The notes: generated by a model not told the origin, from the sequence alone. A stretch of DNA of 64,000 nucleotides from Diplonema papillatum (GCA_030068145.1 JAPJBO010000292.1:179006-243005); one strand, 5' to 3'; positions 29,080 to 39,005 are shown, counted from the stretch's first letter. Numbers and translations: made by a program.

Positions 29080-29863
29080 ATGCCATCATGCAGGGGTCTC
29101 TTCTCGCTTCTGCTCTCGCTCCACGCCGTCTCTCACTCAACTGCGTGTGAGTACGAAGCAACGCTACGGGCAGAGCCGGATGACCTGGAGCACAGCCTCA
29201 GCAAACTCGCCCGCGAGGCGGCGGCGGACGAGCCGCGAGAGCGCGAGAAGGCGCTGCTGGCGCTCGCTGTGCGGGCGCTCGGCGAGCGGCGCCCCGCCGC
29301 GCTGAAGGCGGCAGGGTACGTGCACAAGGAAGAGCTCGCCGACGCGTTCACGGCGCGGCCGGGTGACGCGGCCGCGCCGCTGCCGCGCGGCGGCTGGCAC
29401 GCGTGCGTCGACGCCGCCGCCAGCGGCTCCGGGTCCATCTTGCGGCTGCACGTGCACCACGGCCACCTCATCCCCCGCACCTCCCCTCAGTTCGGCGTCA
29501 CCCTCGCTTCGGCCAGCATCCCCGACGCGAGCCTCTCCTTCCACGTCGACCCGGCCGAGTTCAGCGGCGAAGGCTGGGCGCCTGACCAAGCGCTGCACCC
29601 GCTGCTGCCCCTCGGCGGCCTGTTCGTGTCCGTCAACCTGCAGTCCGCCAGCGGCCGGAGCCTCGAGCTGTCCGGCCTCCTCACGCCGGCTGCGGGCCGT
29701 GGCCAACCCGGGGCGGCGCCGTTCCGGCGCCAAGCCGCCGCGCAGCACCCCGGCTCAGCCGCGGGTGCCCGCGCCGCCAGCAAGGCAGACGCTGCCGAAG
29801 CCAAGCACGGCGGCGGCCCGGCTACCGCAACGCCGGTAGAGGCTGACAAGAAGCGGAAGCCAG
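29080..29863 (+). CDS. Putative secreted protein, exon; function unknown
   Basis: An ATG at 29080 begins MPSCRGLFSLLLSLHAVSHS, a hydrophobic N-terminus that looks like a signal peptide, with possible cleavage near STA-CE. A helical Ala/Glu/Arg segment (SLSKLAREAAADEPREREKA) follows, then a beta-rich, His-containing region (ILRLHVHHGHLIPRTSPQFG ... FHVDPAEFSGEGWAP ... GLFVSVNLQSASGRSLELSG). The tail is disordered and Ala/Pro-rich. The frame meets a stop at 29874, but a GTGTGC donor at 29864, the hexamer used at 16459, suggests the exon ends there in phase 1. A resemblance of the first part to tRNA 2'-phosphotransferase was considered and not accepted. Very GC-rich compared with its surroundings. 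Confidence 0.55.
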
Positions 29864-29924
29864 GTGTGCCCTGAGTAATCACACACACACTCTCTCTCTC
29901 TCTCTCGGATACAAGTTGCAGCCA

Positions 29925-30050
29925 GCAGCACACGGGACACGAAGCAGGGAGCCGTAGTCAAACGAGGGGGGGCTACAGTTCCAGACAGCGCGTGGTCACT
30001 ACTTTGGCCATACTCCGCAACAGGGGTCATTTCTCGGGTTCGCAATCACA
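29925..30050. repeat. Interspersed repeat shared with 32.45-32.62 kb
   Basis: GCAGCACACGGGACACGAAG, GCAGGGAGCC, GCGTGGTCACTAC and ATACTCCGC..CAGGGGT recur in order at 32455-32610. It follows a (CT)n/(CA)n tract. Confidence 0.6.
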
Positions 30051-30078
30051 GCAAACAAGAACGTAGCCACCGCTGAGA

Positions 30079-30490
30079 ATGCTGAAAATGCGGTTTTCCT
30101 TTTGGGGGGCCCAAGAACTTCTTTTCACCGCCACTGAAGCAATCAACGAGGCCATAGACACCCAGTTGAATGAGCTTGGTCGCCAACAAGTGCGAATGTT
30201 TGCGATTGTGGCAGGCAACGCCAACAACATCCGAAAGTCTCTTCGCGAGCTCCAAAAACTTGAACGCGGCTTTGGAATTCAAGAGGGGGGGGACAGTGAT
30301 GGAGAAGATAGTGATACCGATTCTGATGATGGGGATAATGCAACATTGTCAGTTGAGAGAGTTCAAGAACTCGAGAACAAGGACAGATCAGACACGCTCA
30401 CGGCCGCAGAGTATTCCCTGTGGCAAAGGTATCTTGACACGAAGCGGTCAGAGACTGTGGTGGGGGGTGTCATGGCTGCCTCAACTCACG
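30079..30490 (+). CDS. Hypothetical helical acidic protein, truncated by retroelement sequence
   Basis: ATG at 30079 (MLKMRFSFWGAQELLFTATE) opens a frame with an amphipathic helical region (AINEAIDTQLNELGRQQVRM; RKSLRELQKLERGFGIQE), an Asp/Ser-rich acidic patch (SDGEDSDTDSDDGDN) and a further helix (AAEYSLWQRYLDTK). From about 30505 the reading runs into retroelement A-repeat sequence (LLCRKCLRR is translated repeat) and stops. The 3' end of the gene is therefore missing or displaced. No family recognised. Possible upstream exons are not excluded. Confidence 0.5.
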
Positions 30491-30504
30491 GTTTTTCTTT
30501 TTTG

Positions 30505-30726
30505 TATGAGCAGCTGCTTTGTAGGAAATGCTTGAGGAGACTGCCAGTTGCGATAGATCAAAGGAGGTAAATGTGCTGTAGCCCACACGAAACACAGGTA
30601 AATCTGGGTTTAGTGGCGGGCGTAAGCGTTCAACAAAAAATGCCGAAGCAGCTCGATAGGTCGGATGCGGTGAGCTGGGTGAAAAGGGTGATCGGGACTG
30701 ATGTCCCGTCCCTGTTTTCATTCACC
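30505..30726 (+). mobile_element. 5' end of a retroelement-2-type copy (A1 plus Gag start)
   Basis: GCTGCTTTGTAGGAAATGCT ... GTAAGCGTTCAACAAAAA matches A1 of the 53-kb element. It is followed at once by its Gag start (MPKQLDRSDAVSWVKRVIGT, against MPKQLDRSGAVSWVKRVVGT). The copy breaks off after FSFTA near 30726. It is a 5'-truncated relic or an incomplete insertion. Confidence 0.85.
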
Positions 30727-30859
30727 GCTTGCTGCGCGCAGCTGCTGCTGCGCGACGTCCTCGGCAAAAAGTGCTTCAAAAAGACAGTGGACAAAGCGGT
30801 TGGCCTCGCAAAGATGTACAACACACCAGTGAAAAGCAGCACTTCTGGATAGGCAAGCA

Positions 30860-31113
<254 letters not shown>

Positions 31114-31148
31114 AGCGCCAGCGGCCGACTCCTCGAAGGCAAGAGAAG

Positions 31149-31346
31149 ATGCTGGCCGACTTTCGCCGGTCCGCAGCGCTTAGCCTCGTTGAGATCCGGA
31201 AGGCGTACAAGAAGGTGACGGGACAGCCGTGGTTCTATGGCCATGAGTACTCCTCCACCGTGCTGACATCCCTGAGAGGGACGGTTGTACGGGGCGTCTC
31301 CCGACGAGCGCAGTTGTCAGAGAGGCGACAGAAGGCATCATCGTGA
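31149..31346 (+). CDS. Short ORF upstream of the second Cys/His protein
   Basis: Sixty-five codons (MLADFRRSAALSLVEIRKAY ... GQPWFYGHEYSSTVLTSLRG). It reads like a folded N-terminal domain and stops shortly before the Cys/His frame, which is in a different phase. It may be the N-terminal part of the same decayed gene. Alternatively it is an independent exon. Confidence 0.35.
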   Translation: MLADFRRSAALSLVEIRKAYKKVTGQPWFYGHEYSSTVLTSLRGTVVRGVSRRAQLSERRQKASS

Positions 31347-31473
31347 GGATACGCGAACACGCGCAGGCGGGAATCGCGGACGAACAAGAGAGCAGCCCTT
31401 ACCCGCCACACCTGAATTGGCCGCACCTAAGCCTCCTCTGGCAATTCTTGCCAGAGGAGGTTTACCCGGCAGG

Positions 31474-31866
31474 ATGGACACAGGGAAAACCCGACTGGAA
31501 AGGCAGAACGGAAGAGGCCGAAAGGGGTTCACCCGCGCAAAGGTGCCCCCCCGTGCGAGGCCCCAGAAGGCGCTGCTAACACTTCCCGCCCTGGAGTGGT
31601 TTGCTCGCTACAAAAAGCCGCGATGCAGTGAGTGCGTAAAAAAGCGTCTACCGGCGGAGACCTGCTGTCGCCTCAAGCAGCATCATCACGGATCGGATGG
31701 TCTATGGCCCCGGATGCACTTCTGCACAGCTCACAGACTAGGACGTTGCGGCGATTGTGTGGCTGAAAACGAAGCATTAGCCAACTGCTGCACAAAGCAT
31801 CACGCAAAAAGGAGAGCGAATGGAGGCCCCCACTCCCAGCCCGGGGGTGCATCGGCCGTCACCTAG
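31474..31866 (+). CDS. Second CH-CC-CC-HH module protein
   Basis: The frame is open from before 31285; the first ATG at 31474 gives 130 aa. After a basic N-terminus (GRGRKGFTRAKVPPRARPQK) come WFARYKKPRCSECVKKRLPA-ETCCRLKQHHH and CTAHRLGRCGDCVAENEALA-NCCTKHH. These match the ORF at 13846 in arrangement (Y-K-x-x-C-x2-C ... CC ... HH; C-x2-H-R-x2-R-C-x2-C ... CC ... HH), although surrounding residues differ. It lacks the long W/L-rich domain seen there. Zinc binding is inferred from ligand spacing only. Confidence 0.5.
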   Translation: MDTGKTRLERQNGRGRKGFTRAKVPPRARPQKALLTLPALEWFARYKKPRCSECVKKRLPAETCCRLKQHHHGSDGLWPRMHFCTAHRLGRCGDCVAENEALANCCTKHHAKRRANGGPHSQPGGASAVT

Positions 31867-33140
31867 CCTACTCTGAGCGTGGTCGTACTTTCGTGAAGGG
31901 AGGCTCCACGTTAAAACAGGACCGTAACACACACACACACTCTCTCTCTCACACTGGACTATAGGGGTCACCCGGTACTGAGCTTTTCGACACGCACACA
32001 CATTACTGGGAAGCTTGCTTCAGCGCCACAGGCGCGTCGAGCGGAATTCTTTGCTGTCCCGAGAACACACACACACACACACAATTTCACCAGTGTCACA
32101 GCGCTAGGCGGAGGAATGCTAGGCCTCTCGTGAGCTAGCCTCACAGACCGAAGCAGTGTTGACAGGAAATGAGTCAGCCGCGCCCTGGCATAGCTGCGAC
32201 GGCACCCGCGAACCCGTATGAAGCACACACGAGGCATGGGCAGCGAGCAGGCACCCGGAGCTCTTTTACAGTACAACATGGACGGAGGAGGCGGAGTGGA
32301 AGGGAAGAGAGCAGGAGAGGGGCGCACGCAGCCAGCGATCCCGACCAACAGCAAGGCAAGCGAGGAATGCGACGGCACGATGCGCGAAGCATGATGAACC
32401 CCGCTGCACCGCGTGTAAAAAGAGGCGATTGCCCCCAGATACGTGTTGTGACCAGCAGCACATGGGACATGGAGCAGGGAGCCTTAGCCAACCAGACTGC
32501 AGTTTAGATCAGAGCGTGGCCACCACGACCAGCCGGCAGGACCATCAACTGTGACGTGAGGATGTTGACAACGTGGGCTATACTCCGCTTCAGGGGTTAC
32601 CCGAAATTGAATTCCAACACACACACACACAAAGCTGGCCCGGTTCGCCCAACTTTTGCAGTTTACTGTGGGAATAGGAGCAAGACGCATGGCTAGATGA
32701 GCACAACCACCTCGAATCGACACCAGGAGAATTCGGGTGGAGCTGGCTTCTACAACTAGTAATGTGTTCCGGTAAAAGGTAGGACTCCTCAACGAGCCCG
32801 AACCAACAGGATCAAAGAATGTCAGTCACACCTTCCCGATTATTTTGTTGGCGAAACTCATCACTGCACTGACAATCACACCAGGCTAACTAGGACACTG
32901 GGGACTGAGCCCCGGCACGGCTAACCCCTACACTGAGCCACTTATGGACCCAACGGACCCTTAGTTTGAGAAGTCTCCCCCTCCCACATCGACGACCATT
33001 TTACAACGGTCCCCCACATCGGAGAAGGACTACTCTACGGCACCAGAAAGCCCAAAAAAATACCACGGTAAAGAAAGTAGAAGGAGAAAAAAGAAGTTGT
33101 CGACAACGAAAGGAAGAAAAGAACAGATAATAAGACTCTG
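31867..33140. other. Repeat-rich stretch without a supported gene
   Basis: It contains short (CA)n and (CT)n tracts (31930, 32070, 32615), the repeat shared with 29925 (32455-32620), and the inverted copy of the 18.2-kb repeat (32757-32850, minus). The ORF at 32169-32507 has no recognisable features. Confidence 0.5.
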
Positions 33141-33144
33141 CATT

Positions 33145-33250
33145 CCACGAAGAAGACTTGATGCTACCTGCCTCTCATGTGTTTGATGCTAGCATCAAAC
33201 ACATGAGAGGCAAATAGCGCCTGAACACGAAACTAAGTTTTTTTCCCCCC
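33145..33250. repeat. Interspersed repeat R4, copy 3, with 44-bp perfect palindrome
   Basis: At 33169-33212 TGCCTCTCATGTGTTTGATG-CT is followed directly by its exact reverse complement. Other R4 copies have only GATGCTAGCATC here, so the arms have been extended, perhaps by template switching. The repeat ends in a T/C run. Confidence 0.85.
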
Positions 33251-33264
33251 GCTCACACCTGTGC

Positions 33265-33360
33265 CCTGTTTGCAGACGCTCAGGTCCGCTCTGTGTTCGT
33301 GGTTCAAGGACCGAACCACAGGGCTGGGGTGATGATTACCCAAGCACGTACTTGCATCCC
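33265..33360. repeat. Interspersed repeat R3, copy 2
   Basis: TGTTTGCAGACGCTCAGGTC, AAGGACCGAACCAC and AAGCACGTACTTGCATCCCC match 43985-44120. It precedes the four-TM exon. Confidence 0.5.
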
Positions 33361-33449
33361 CCCCATGCGGTGAATTCGAAGTACGCTACCAAGACCTACA
33401 AAGTGAGATCACAGCACAGCCACACCCACGTACACACATTCACTCGCAG

Positions 33450-33796
33450 TCCAATCGACTTTGTACGTGGTCGCTTTCCAGGCGTTAGCCACGATTTGTG
33501 CCGTCGTCGCAGCCAACGGCACCATGGTAGAAAAAGTGATCTCGACCGAAATGCGGCTTCCGCTGATCGTGTTGCTGCCCGCCGTGACCTTCGCGATGTG
33601 TGTCGATGTGTTGCTGATGTTCTTCTTCTTCACCTTCGGCCTGCGGTATCCGCCTTTCGCCGGGCTGCTCCGGGCGCTGGCCGCCTTCCTGCTCGTGTAC
33701 ATTGGTTGGAAAGCCAACAAAGCGAAGATGTTCACGCCGTCTTACCTCTGCATCCTCGCGGCTTTCATCATGTGGCAGAGCAACCCGCGGTACTGA
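33450..33796 (+). CDS. Multi-pass membrane protein, last exon
   Basis: After an ACTCGCAG acceptor the frame gives QSTLYVVAFQALATICAVVA and continues to a stop after MWQSNPRY, about 115 residues. Four hydrophobic segments are visible: LYVVAFQALATICAVVA, PLIVLLPAVTFAMCVDVLL plus FFFF, GLLRALAAFLLVYIGW and YLCILAAFIMW. A possible preceding exon piece (CGEFEVRYQDLQ) ends at GTGAGA near 33403 in the matching phase. Topology resembles small four-TM proteins; no family is recognised. Just after the stop a 65-bp segment including the last codons is tandemly duplicated. Confidence 0.65.
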
Positions 33797-33915
33797 AATC
33801 GTAAAATCGTTGACAACCAGGCGCGTGTCCCATCATGTGGCAGAGCAACCCGCGGTACTGAACGGTGCCTGCATCGTATAATCGTTGACAACCAGGCGCG
33901 TGTCCCAGAAGTGTT
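33766..33915. repeat. Tandem duplication of the exon end
   Basis: CATCATGTGGCAGAGCAACC plus CGCGGTACTGA and TTGACAACCAGGCGCGTGTC each occur twice (33766 and 33831; about 33809 and 33888). An insertion of about 15 bp distinguishes copy 2. Confidence 0.85.
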
Positions 33916-34284
33916 GTTATTCGAAACCGAGTGATGAGATGCGAAGAGGCGCGCCTCTGATCGGAAACGTTGCGTTTTGTTGTCGCTCCATTTAGATACC
34001 TAACCCCCGATTAGACAGGCGCAAGCGAGAAAAAAAAACAAAGACACGCCAGAAAAAGGGCCCGTAGCGGGCGGTCGATACGATAGAGAGAGCATCCGAA
34101 GTTTCCTTTTCTTCGTGTCTTGTCTGGCGAGCTCATGCACGTGGTGGAATGCAACGCCTTGGAGGCCGACACCTTGTATACGTAGGAAAGTTGTGGGCTC
34201 AGTTCCAGAAACTGAGAGCGGAAACGGTTTTCTATCGATCGCAAATGCAGTCAACTCATTGCACGTCGTTTCAAGAGAACAGCC

Positions 34285-34327
34285 CCGGTTCCCTCCTCAA
34301 GTATTTCCTACAAAGCAGGTGCTTATA
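34285..34327 (-). repeat. Retroelement A-repeat fragment, minus strand
   Basis: CCTCAAGTATTTCCTACAAA plus GCAGGTGCTTATAC is the reverse complement of the first 40 bases of the A repeat (GTATAAGCACCTGC...). Confidence 0.8.
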
Positions 34328-34620
34328 CAAAAAAAAAGGCTGGCAAAAAGCAAGGTGCCAGAGAGTGCAAAGGAAGCAACCGCCCGCCCACCAGCCCTCG
34401 GCGCGAGAACTCGCCGAGAGTTGCCCACGGGCTCAAGAAGATATGGGACGCACGCCCCCGGCTGCCCCTGCATCGTGTATTTTGTGCGCGAGTTGTACAG
34501 TTTTCTACTTGTGTGAAAACCGAGCGTTGTTAAGGAAACCCCTATTCGTTGGCAACATTTCCTGAACTATTGCCAATAACGGGAAGGAAACAACCATCCA
34601 GCAGGGCATTGGCTTCCCAT

Positions 34621-34650
34621 TCCAAATTCCGTCAGCTGACGGAATTTGGA
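34621..34650. repeat. 30-bp perfect palindrome
   Basis: TCCAAATTCCGTCAG is followed by its exact reverse complement. A related GACGGAATTTGGAAA occurs near 35257. Possibly the tip of a mobile element or a foldback junction. Confidence 0.8.
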
Positions 34651-35352
34651 AATCCGGGCGGCTCAAAAAATAAAAATAAAAAGTGCAAAAAACGACCTTC
34701 GATGAAAAAAGTCGTGGGGGTCCGGTGGTAGGCGTGGGTTAGGCCAGCTGTGCCAGGAAGCTGGCTGGCGGTCAGGGGCTGGCCATCGGTGGTCGCCGCT
34801 GGGCATGGTGGGCTGACTGGCAGAAGTTTGGGGCTGCCGCCTGTGCTGAGCCGAGTGAGAGAGTCGAGGCTCAGAAGCAGCCCAGACTTCTTGACAGATT
34901 CTCTCCGAGTTGACACAAGTGCCTTGTTCCGTGTGATCTCCGGTCTGCATCTGCTCGTGCCAATGATTTACCAGCACACTATCTGAGTGGTGGATGAATG
35001 TGAAATGGGCTGTGGCTTCAGGAGCTCGCACCAGCGGGGCGAGGGTCACACAGATGGCAAACGGTGCCACCAGTACATTGGTCGTATGTCTTACGCGACA
35101 AACGGACTGAGAAGTGCAAACTCGTTCTCCACCTGAATGTACCGTACCGTTTGCCGGGGGGCGGTGCCCCCCGGACCCCCCCTTTTGGAAGGTTCGGGTG
35201 GCCTAAATAAACAAAGGCTTCGATTTCAGAGCGGGGAAAGCAAATTGGCTATTGAGACGGAATTTGGAAAACTGAGGGAAAATGAAGCTAATAGCCTGCA
35301 TCCAGGCTAAAAAAAAAAGGCTGGACAAACAGCAAGATGCCGGGAAGGCACA

Positions 35353-35680
35353 CTGCTCTTGTTGTCGCTTTACTTATCCAATGATGGGAAGACGGCAGCT
35401 GCTCCCTTGTGGGGTTAGGTTCTTCGGATCCGTAGCTTATCCGTTTCCAGGCTTCGGCTCGCGAATCCAAACGAGTCAGGTGGGGAGTTTGGCTGGGGCG
35501 GCACATCTGTTACACATTAACGCAGGTGTCCTAAGGCAAGCTCAGCGGGAACAGAAATCTCGCGTGGAGCATAAGGGTAAAAGCTTGCTCGATACACGAT
35601 CTTCAGTACCGATCCTCGGTGTGAAAGCATGGCCTAACGATCCTTTGGTCTCCCCTGCCTACCCGCCTTCGGCGCCCCAT
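35353..35680 (+). rRNA. Large-subunit (28S-type) rRNA fragment, probably a pseudogene
   Basis: GTCAGGTGGGGAGTTTGGCT plus GGGGCGGCACATCTGTTA, AACGCAGGTGTCCTAAGG, GAACAGAAATCTCGCGTGGA, AAGGGTAAAAGC, GTGTGAAAGCATGGCC and AACGATCCTTTGGTC occur in the order of eukaryotic LSU rRNA just before the conserved CAGAAAAGTTACCACAGGGA segment, which is missing. The upstream part (CTTTACTTATCCAATGATGG) also fits. About 320 nt remain, with no neighbouring SSU, 5.8S or rest of the LSU, so it is an isolated, probably non-functional piece. From memory GGGTAAAAGCTTGCT and GAAAGCATGGCC recall alveolate sequences. An open frame through it is meaningless. Confidence 0.8.
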
Positions 35681-35744
35681 CGGAATAGTACATTATCAAG
35701 AAGGCTGTGTGAAGACCAAGCTTTGTTCAGTAAAACCCTATTTT

Positions 35745-35835
35745 TTAGCACCAACAATCTTGCGGGTTGCCCTTCAATGTATTGTGCAGGCTAAAAAGAC
35801 GTAGGCAGCGTGTTTTGGGGGTTGATCAATATTCC
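35745..35835. repeat. Interspersed repeat shared with 3.6 kb
   Basis: CAACAATCTTGCGGGTTGCC, CAATGTATTGTGCAGGCTAA and GCAGCGTGTTTT match 3606-3672. It directly follows the LSU fragment region. Confidence 0.6.
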
Positions 35836-36105
35836 TTACCTGAAAATGACACAGGGTAACTGCAAGTGGGAAAACGATCAACCGGCACGCACAAGAATTC
35901 TTAAACTATTTGGCTTGATTGCCAATAAACGGGAGGTTTACAAAGAAGCAATCTCCAGGCAAAATAATCAAAAGGCTGGGGCAAAAAGCAAGGCGCCGGA
36001 AATAACCCGGCGAGTTGAAGAAGCGACGGGCCGCACGCCTCGTCGGCTGCGCCCCGACCCGAGTCCCTTCGCGTTCGTTTTCCCCCTCCCGTCGCATTCA
36101 ACAAC

Positions 36106-36358
36106 ATGGCGATGAACTTGAGCGTCCGAAAAACGGCGTTCTCCCTCGCGAAGGACCAGCTGGGTGCGGAGCCATCGGGGTGCGTCGCGGATCCATTGGG
36201 CATGTCGACCACAATGCTCGGCAGATCGGAGAAGGAGGGCCGCCTCGAGTGGAGGGTGAGCGACCAGCGGGTGTACCAGTACGAAGGCGGCGTCAAGGCG
36301 GTCCGCAAAGATGCTTACTCGGGCGTCGACCCGACGAATCACGTCCGCAACTCCCAAG
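36106..36358 (+). CDS. MORN/EF-hand protein, exon 1
   Basis: ATG at 36106 (MAMNLSVRKTAFSLAKDQLG); the next Met two codons on is an alternative. The exon codes a non-repeat N-terminus containing RLEWRVSDQRVYQYEGGVKA, whose last part could be a degenerate MORN, and ends NHVRNSQ in phase 1 before GTTTGC. The following exon begins with GC after CAG, and the joined codon GGC gives NSQ-G-EPYAKYTYPNGD. Summed over four exons the coding length is 1797 nt (599 codons), exactly in phase. That phase agreement is the main evidence for this gene model. Confidence 0.8.
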
Positions 36359-36654
36359 GTTTGCTTTCCCTACTTCGGGACTGTTCTTTTGCGGCGTTTT
36401 TTTGTGTCTAACAAATGCAATTTGTCAAGAACAAAAACAGATCGATGGCAGCGTACTATCCTCACTCCCGTTAGATGAACAAAACAGGTTTGAAGGAAGT
36501 GCGCACAAACAAACACGACCCACATGAGATTTCACATGGTGTACAGCGTGTGAAAAAGACGTAGGATGTGATCGTGTGTAAGGCCAGTTACAACCCATGT
36601 GACATCGCTTGCTCTTTTCATAGGAAGTGTGAAGCATAAGTATTGTCGCAACTA

Positions 36655-37950
36655 TGATCCCATCACAACTGTGATCACACCACAACTATGAACCCGTCAC
36701 ACTGTGGTCCCATCGCAACTCTGATCCCATCACAACTATGATCCCGTCACACCCGTCACAACTATGATCCCATCACAACTGTGATCCCACCACAACTATA
36801 GTCCCTTATGATCCCATCGCAACTGTGTTACCATCACGATGATCCTATGATCCCGTCACAACTATTATCCCGTCACAACTATGTTCCCGTCACAACTATT
36901 ATCCCGTCACACCCATCACAACTGTGATCCCACCACATCTAGAGTCTGTCGATTCATCGTGGGAATGCTAAGCGCGTAACGAACCACTCTCTAGTAGGTG
37001 TTGGGCACCGGATTCAAAGGAATCGGACAACAAAAGTTCCCACCCACCCACACCGGTTTGCTTGTCTTGTTTTTCGTGTCCGCGTTCAGCGCGAGGTCCA
37101 GGGGACCTGGGTTCCCGCCCTCCGTCCCCCGTGACCTCCTGGGCTAGCCTGTTTCTCTCACCATTCAGCGGCTATCTCGGGGGGTTACCCCATCGTAAGT
37201 GCAATTCGTTTAATTTTCTTCCTTTCGCGTTCATTTCATTGAACGGATCATTGTCACCGAGTGAAGCGCACAAAGCATTCCCCGTCACAACTATGATCCC
37301 GTCACAACTATTATCCCATCACAACTATGGAATGCTTTGTGCGCTTCACTCGGTGACAGTGATAAGTTCAATGAAAATGAACGCGAAAGGAAGAAAACTA
37401 AACGAACTATGATCCCGTCACAACTATTATCCCGTCACACCCATCACAACTGTGATCCCACCACATCTAGAGTCCCCATCACAACTATGATCCCATCACA
37501 ACTATGATCCCATCACAACTATGATCCCACAACCGTGATCCCACCACAACTCTATTCCCTGTCACAACTATGATCCCATCACAACTATGATCCCACAACC
37601 GTGATCCCACCACTGATCCCACAACCGTCCGTGATCCCACCACAACTCTATTCCCTGTCACAACTACGATCCCATCACAACTGTGATCACACCACAACTA
37701 TGAACCCGTCACACTGTGGTCCCATCGCAACTCTGATCCCGTCACAACTATGATCCCGTCACAACTATGATCCCGTCACAACTATTATCCCACCACAACT
37801 ATAGTCCCTTATGATCCCATCGCAACTGTGATCCCACCACAACTAGTCCCCGTCACAACTATGATCCCATCACAACTGTGATCCCACCACAACTATAGTC
37901 CCTTATGATCCCATCGCAACTGTGTTACCATCACGATGATCCCGTCACAA
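36655..37950. repeat. Intronic satellite of ATCCCRTCACAACTATG-type units
   Basis: Units of about 12-18 bp (GATCCCATCACAACTATG, GATCCCACCACAACTATAGT) are irregularly repeated through most of intron 36359-37955. The array is interrupted at about 36945-37285, where part of an inverted-repeat pair lies. It contributes the sequence up to the acceptor. Confidence 0.9.
37205..37412. repeat. About 80-bp inverted repeat with a satellite loop
   Basis: The left arm 37208-37283 (TTCGTTTAATTTTCTTCCTT ... AGCGCACAAAGCATTCC) pairs with the right arm 37329-37409 (GGAATGCTTTGTGCGCTTCA ... AAGAAAACTAAACGAA) with few mismatches. The loop of about 45 bp is made of satellite units. Transcribed within the intron, it would form a strong hairpin. 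Confidence 0.85.
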
Positions 37951-37955
37951 CACAG

Positions 37956-38211
37956 GCGAGCCGTATGCAAAGTACACGTATCCAAACGGCGACTTCTTCG
38001 AAGGAGATTGGAAGATGGGCAAACGGTGCGGGCACGGCGTGCTCCGCATGACAAACGGCTACCGATACGAGGGGGAGTGGGTCGACGACGCGCCCACCGG
38101 GGCCGGCGGCGAGATCTTCACGCACAACGAGTACGTCAAGTGCGAGCACTACCAGCACGGGAAGCCGCAGAAGAACGGCATTCTCTTCTACAAGCCGCGT
38201 GAGGACGCAAG
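37956..38211 (+). CDS. MORN/EF-hand protein, exon 2
   Basis: It follows an ACACAG acceptor. It reads GEPYAKYTYPNGDFFEGDWK, MGKRCGHGVLRMTNGYRYEG and EWVDDAPTGAGGEIF. These are two clear MORN motifs (FFEGDW...GHGVL, RYEGEW...TGAGGEIF) and a degenerate third (VKCEHYQHGKPQKNGILFY). It ends PREDA-AG in phase 2 before GTGCGG; the G of the next exon completes Arg. MORN arrays usually act at membranes or the cytoskeletal cortex. Confidence 0.88.
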
Positions 38212-38844
38212 GTGCGGGACTTCTTTCTTTTGTACAAGGCAACACTTGCAACTTTCCACCAGGGCAGTGAAGTAGTGGCACGCCTGGATTGTGAATGTGT
38301 GCATCTATTAACGTTTTGTATGATTGGTTGCCTTGTGCCATCGCGACCGCTTCCTCCGAGAGTGGATGAAAGTGTGCAAGTATATCGAAGCTTTGTCCAC
38401 CGACCGAGTTCCGGTATTTGTGCCGTTGCCTGCGCACGTGAAAAACAAAGAAGAAAAAAAAGCCGGGTACGGGATGGTTTTCAATGGTCAACCGGAGACC
38501 CTAAAACATTGAACCTTTAAACCACAAGAAACGCTATAAGCAACACCAAACTTTCACGAAGGTACGTGGATAATGGCCGAAACCACCAACGATCGGCAAC
38601 AAAGGTACACCGATACTCTTACCTAGTATCCACCCGTTAAGCATACGCAGAGCAGCGCCAATTTCATTCTCAGCATCAGAGTCAAGAGTCAAGAGTCTCG
38701 GCAGCGCCAAAAGGGCCTACCTCAAGGCAGGTAGATAATAGCCGACTCTTACCTCGTGTAACCACACGCAGAGCGAAAGGACGTCCTCCCGTATTGCCAA
38801 AAGTCATGAATTGTCAAAACCTGAAAACCAAGCAGGTACCGGTA

Positions 38845-38999
38845 TCCAAGACTATATCCCTTGCCGTCGGTCACAAACAGTCCCGGACATGGCTGGCCAT
38901 TACTAACAAAACGAAATTGTACCACCAAAGAAGGAACCCATTTCAACAAAGGTCGCGTAACATCCCGGAACCCTCAAGCACACTTCGACTCTAAAAACG
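38845..38999 (+). repeat. Repeat X copy inserted at a splice acceptor, with target duplication
   Basis: CCGTCGGTCACAAACAGTCC ... GGTCGCGTAACATCCCGGAA ... GACTCTAAAAACG is a diverged short repeat X. AAGCAGGTACCGGTA stands on both sides (38830-38844 and 39000-39014), a 15-bp target-site duplication that includes the intron's AG acceptor and the first exon bases. The downstream copy is the acceptor that keeps the MORN frame. Confidence 0.8.
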
Positions 39000-39005
39000 A
39001 AGCAG

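Noticed and set aside
29080..29480. tRNA 2'-phosphotransferase (Tpt1/KptA) identity for the 29-kb ORF
   Set aside because: LSKL at the start and RLHVHHGH recall the family, but the catalytic Arg-His-Arg-Arg pattern and the core spacing are not there.
32169..32507. 112-codon ORF as a gene
   Set aside because: No domain, low-complexity composition, and overlap with an interspersed repeat at its end.
35282..35794. 170-codon protein ORF
   Set aside because: It runs through the LSU rRNA fragment; the conserved signal is at RNA level.
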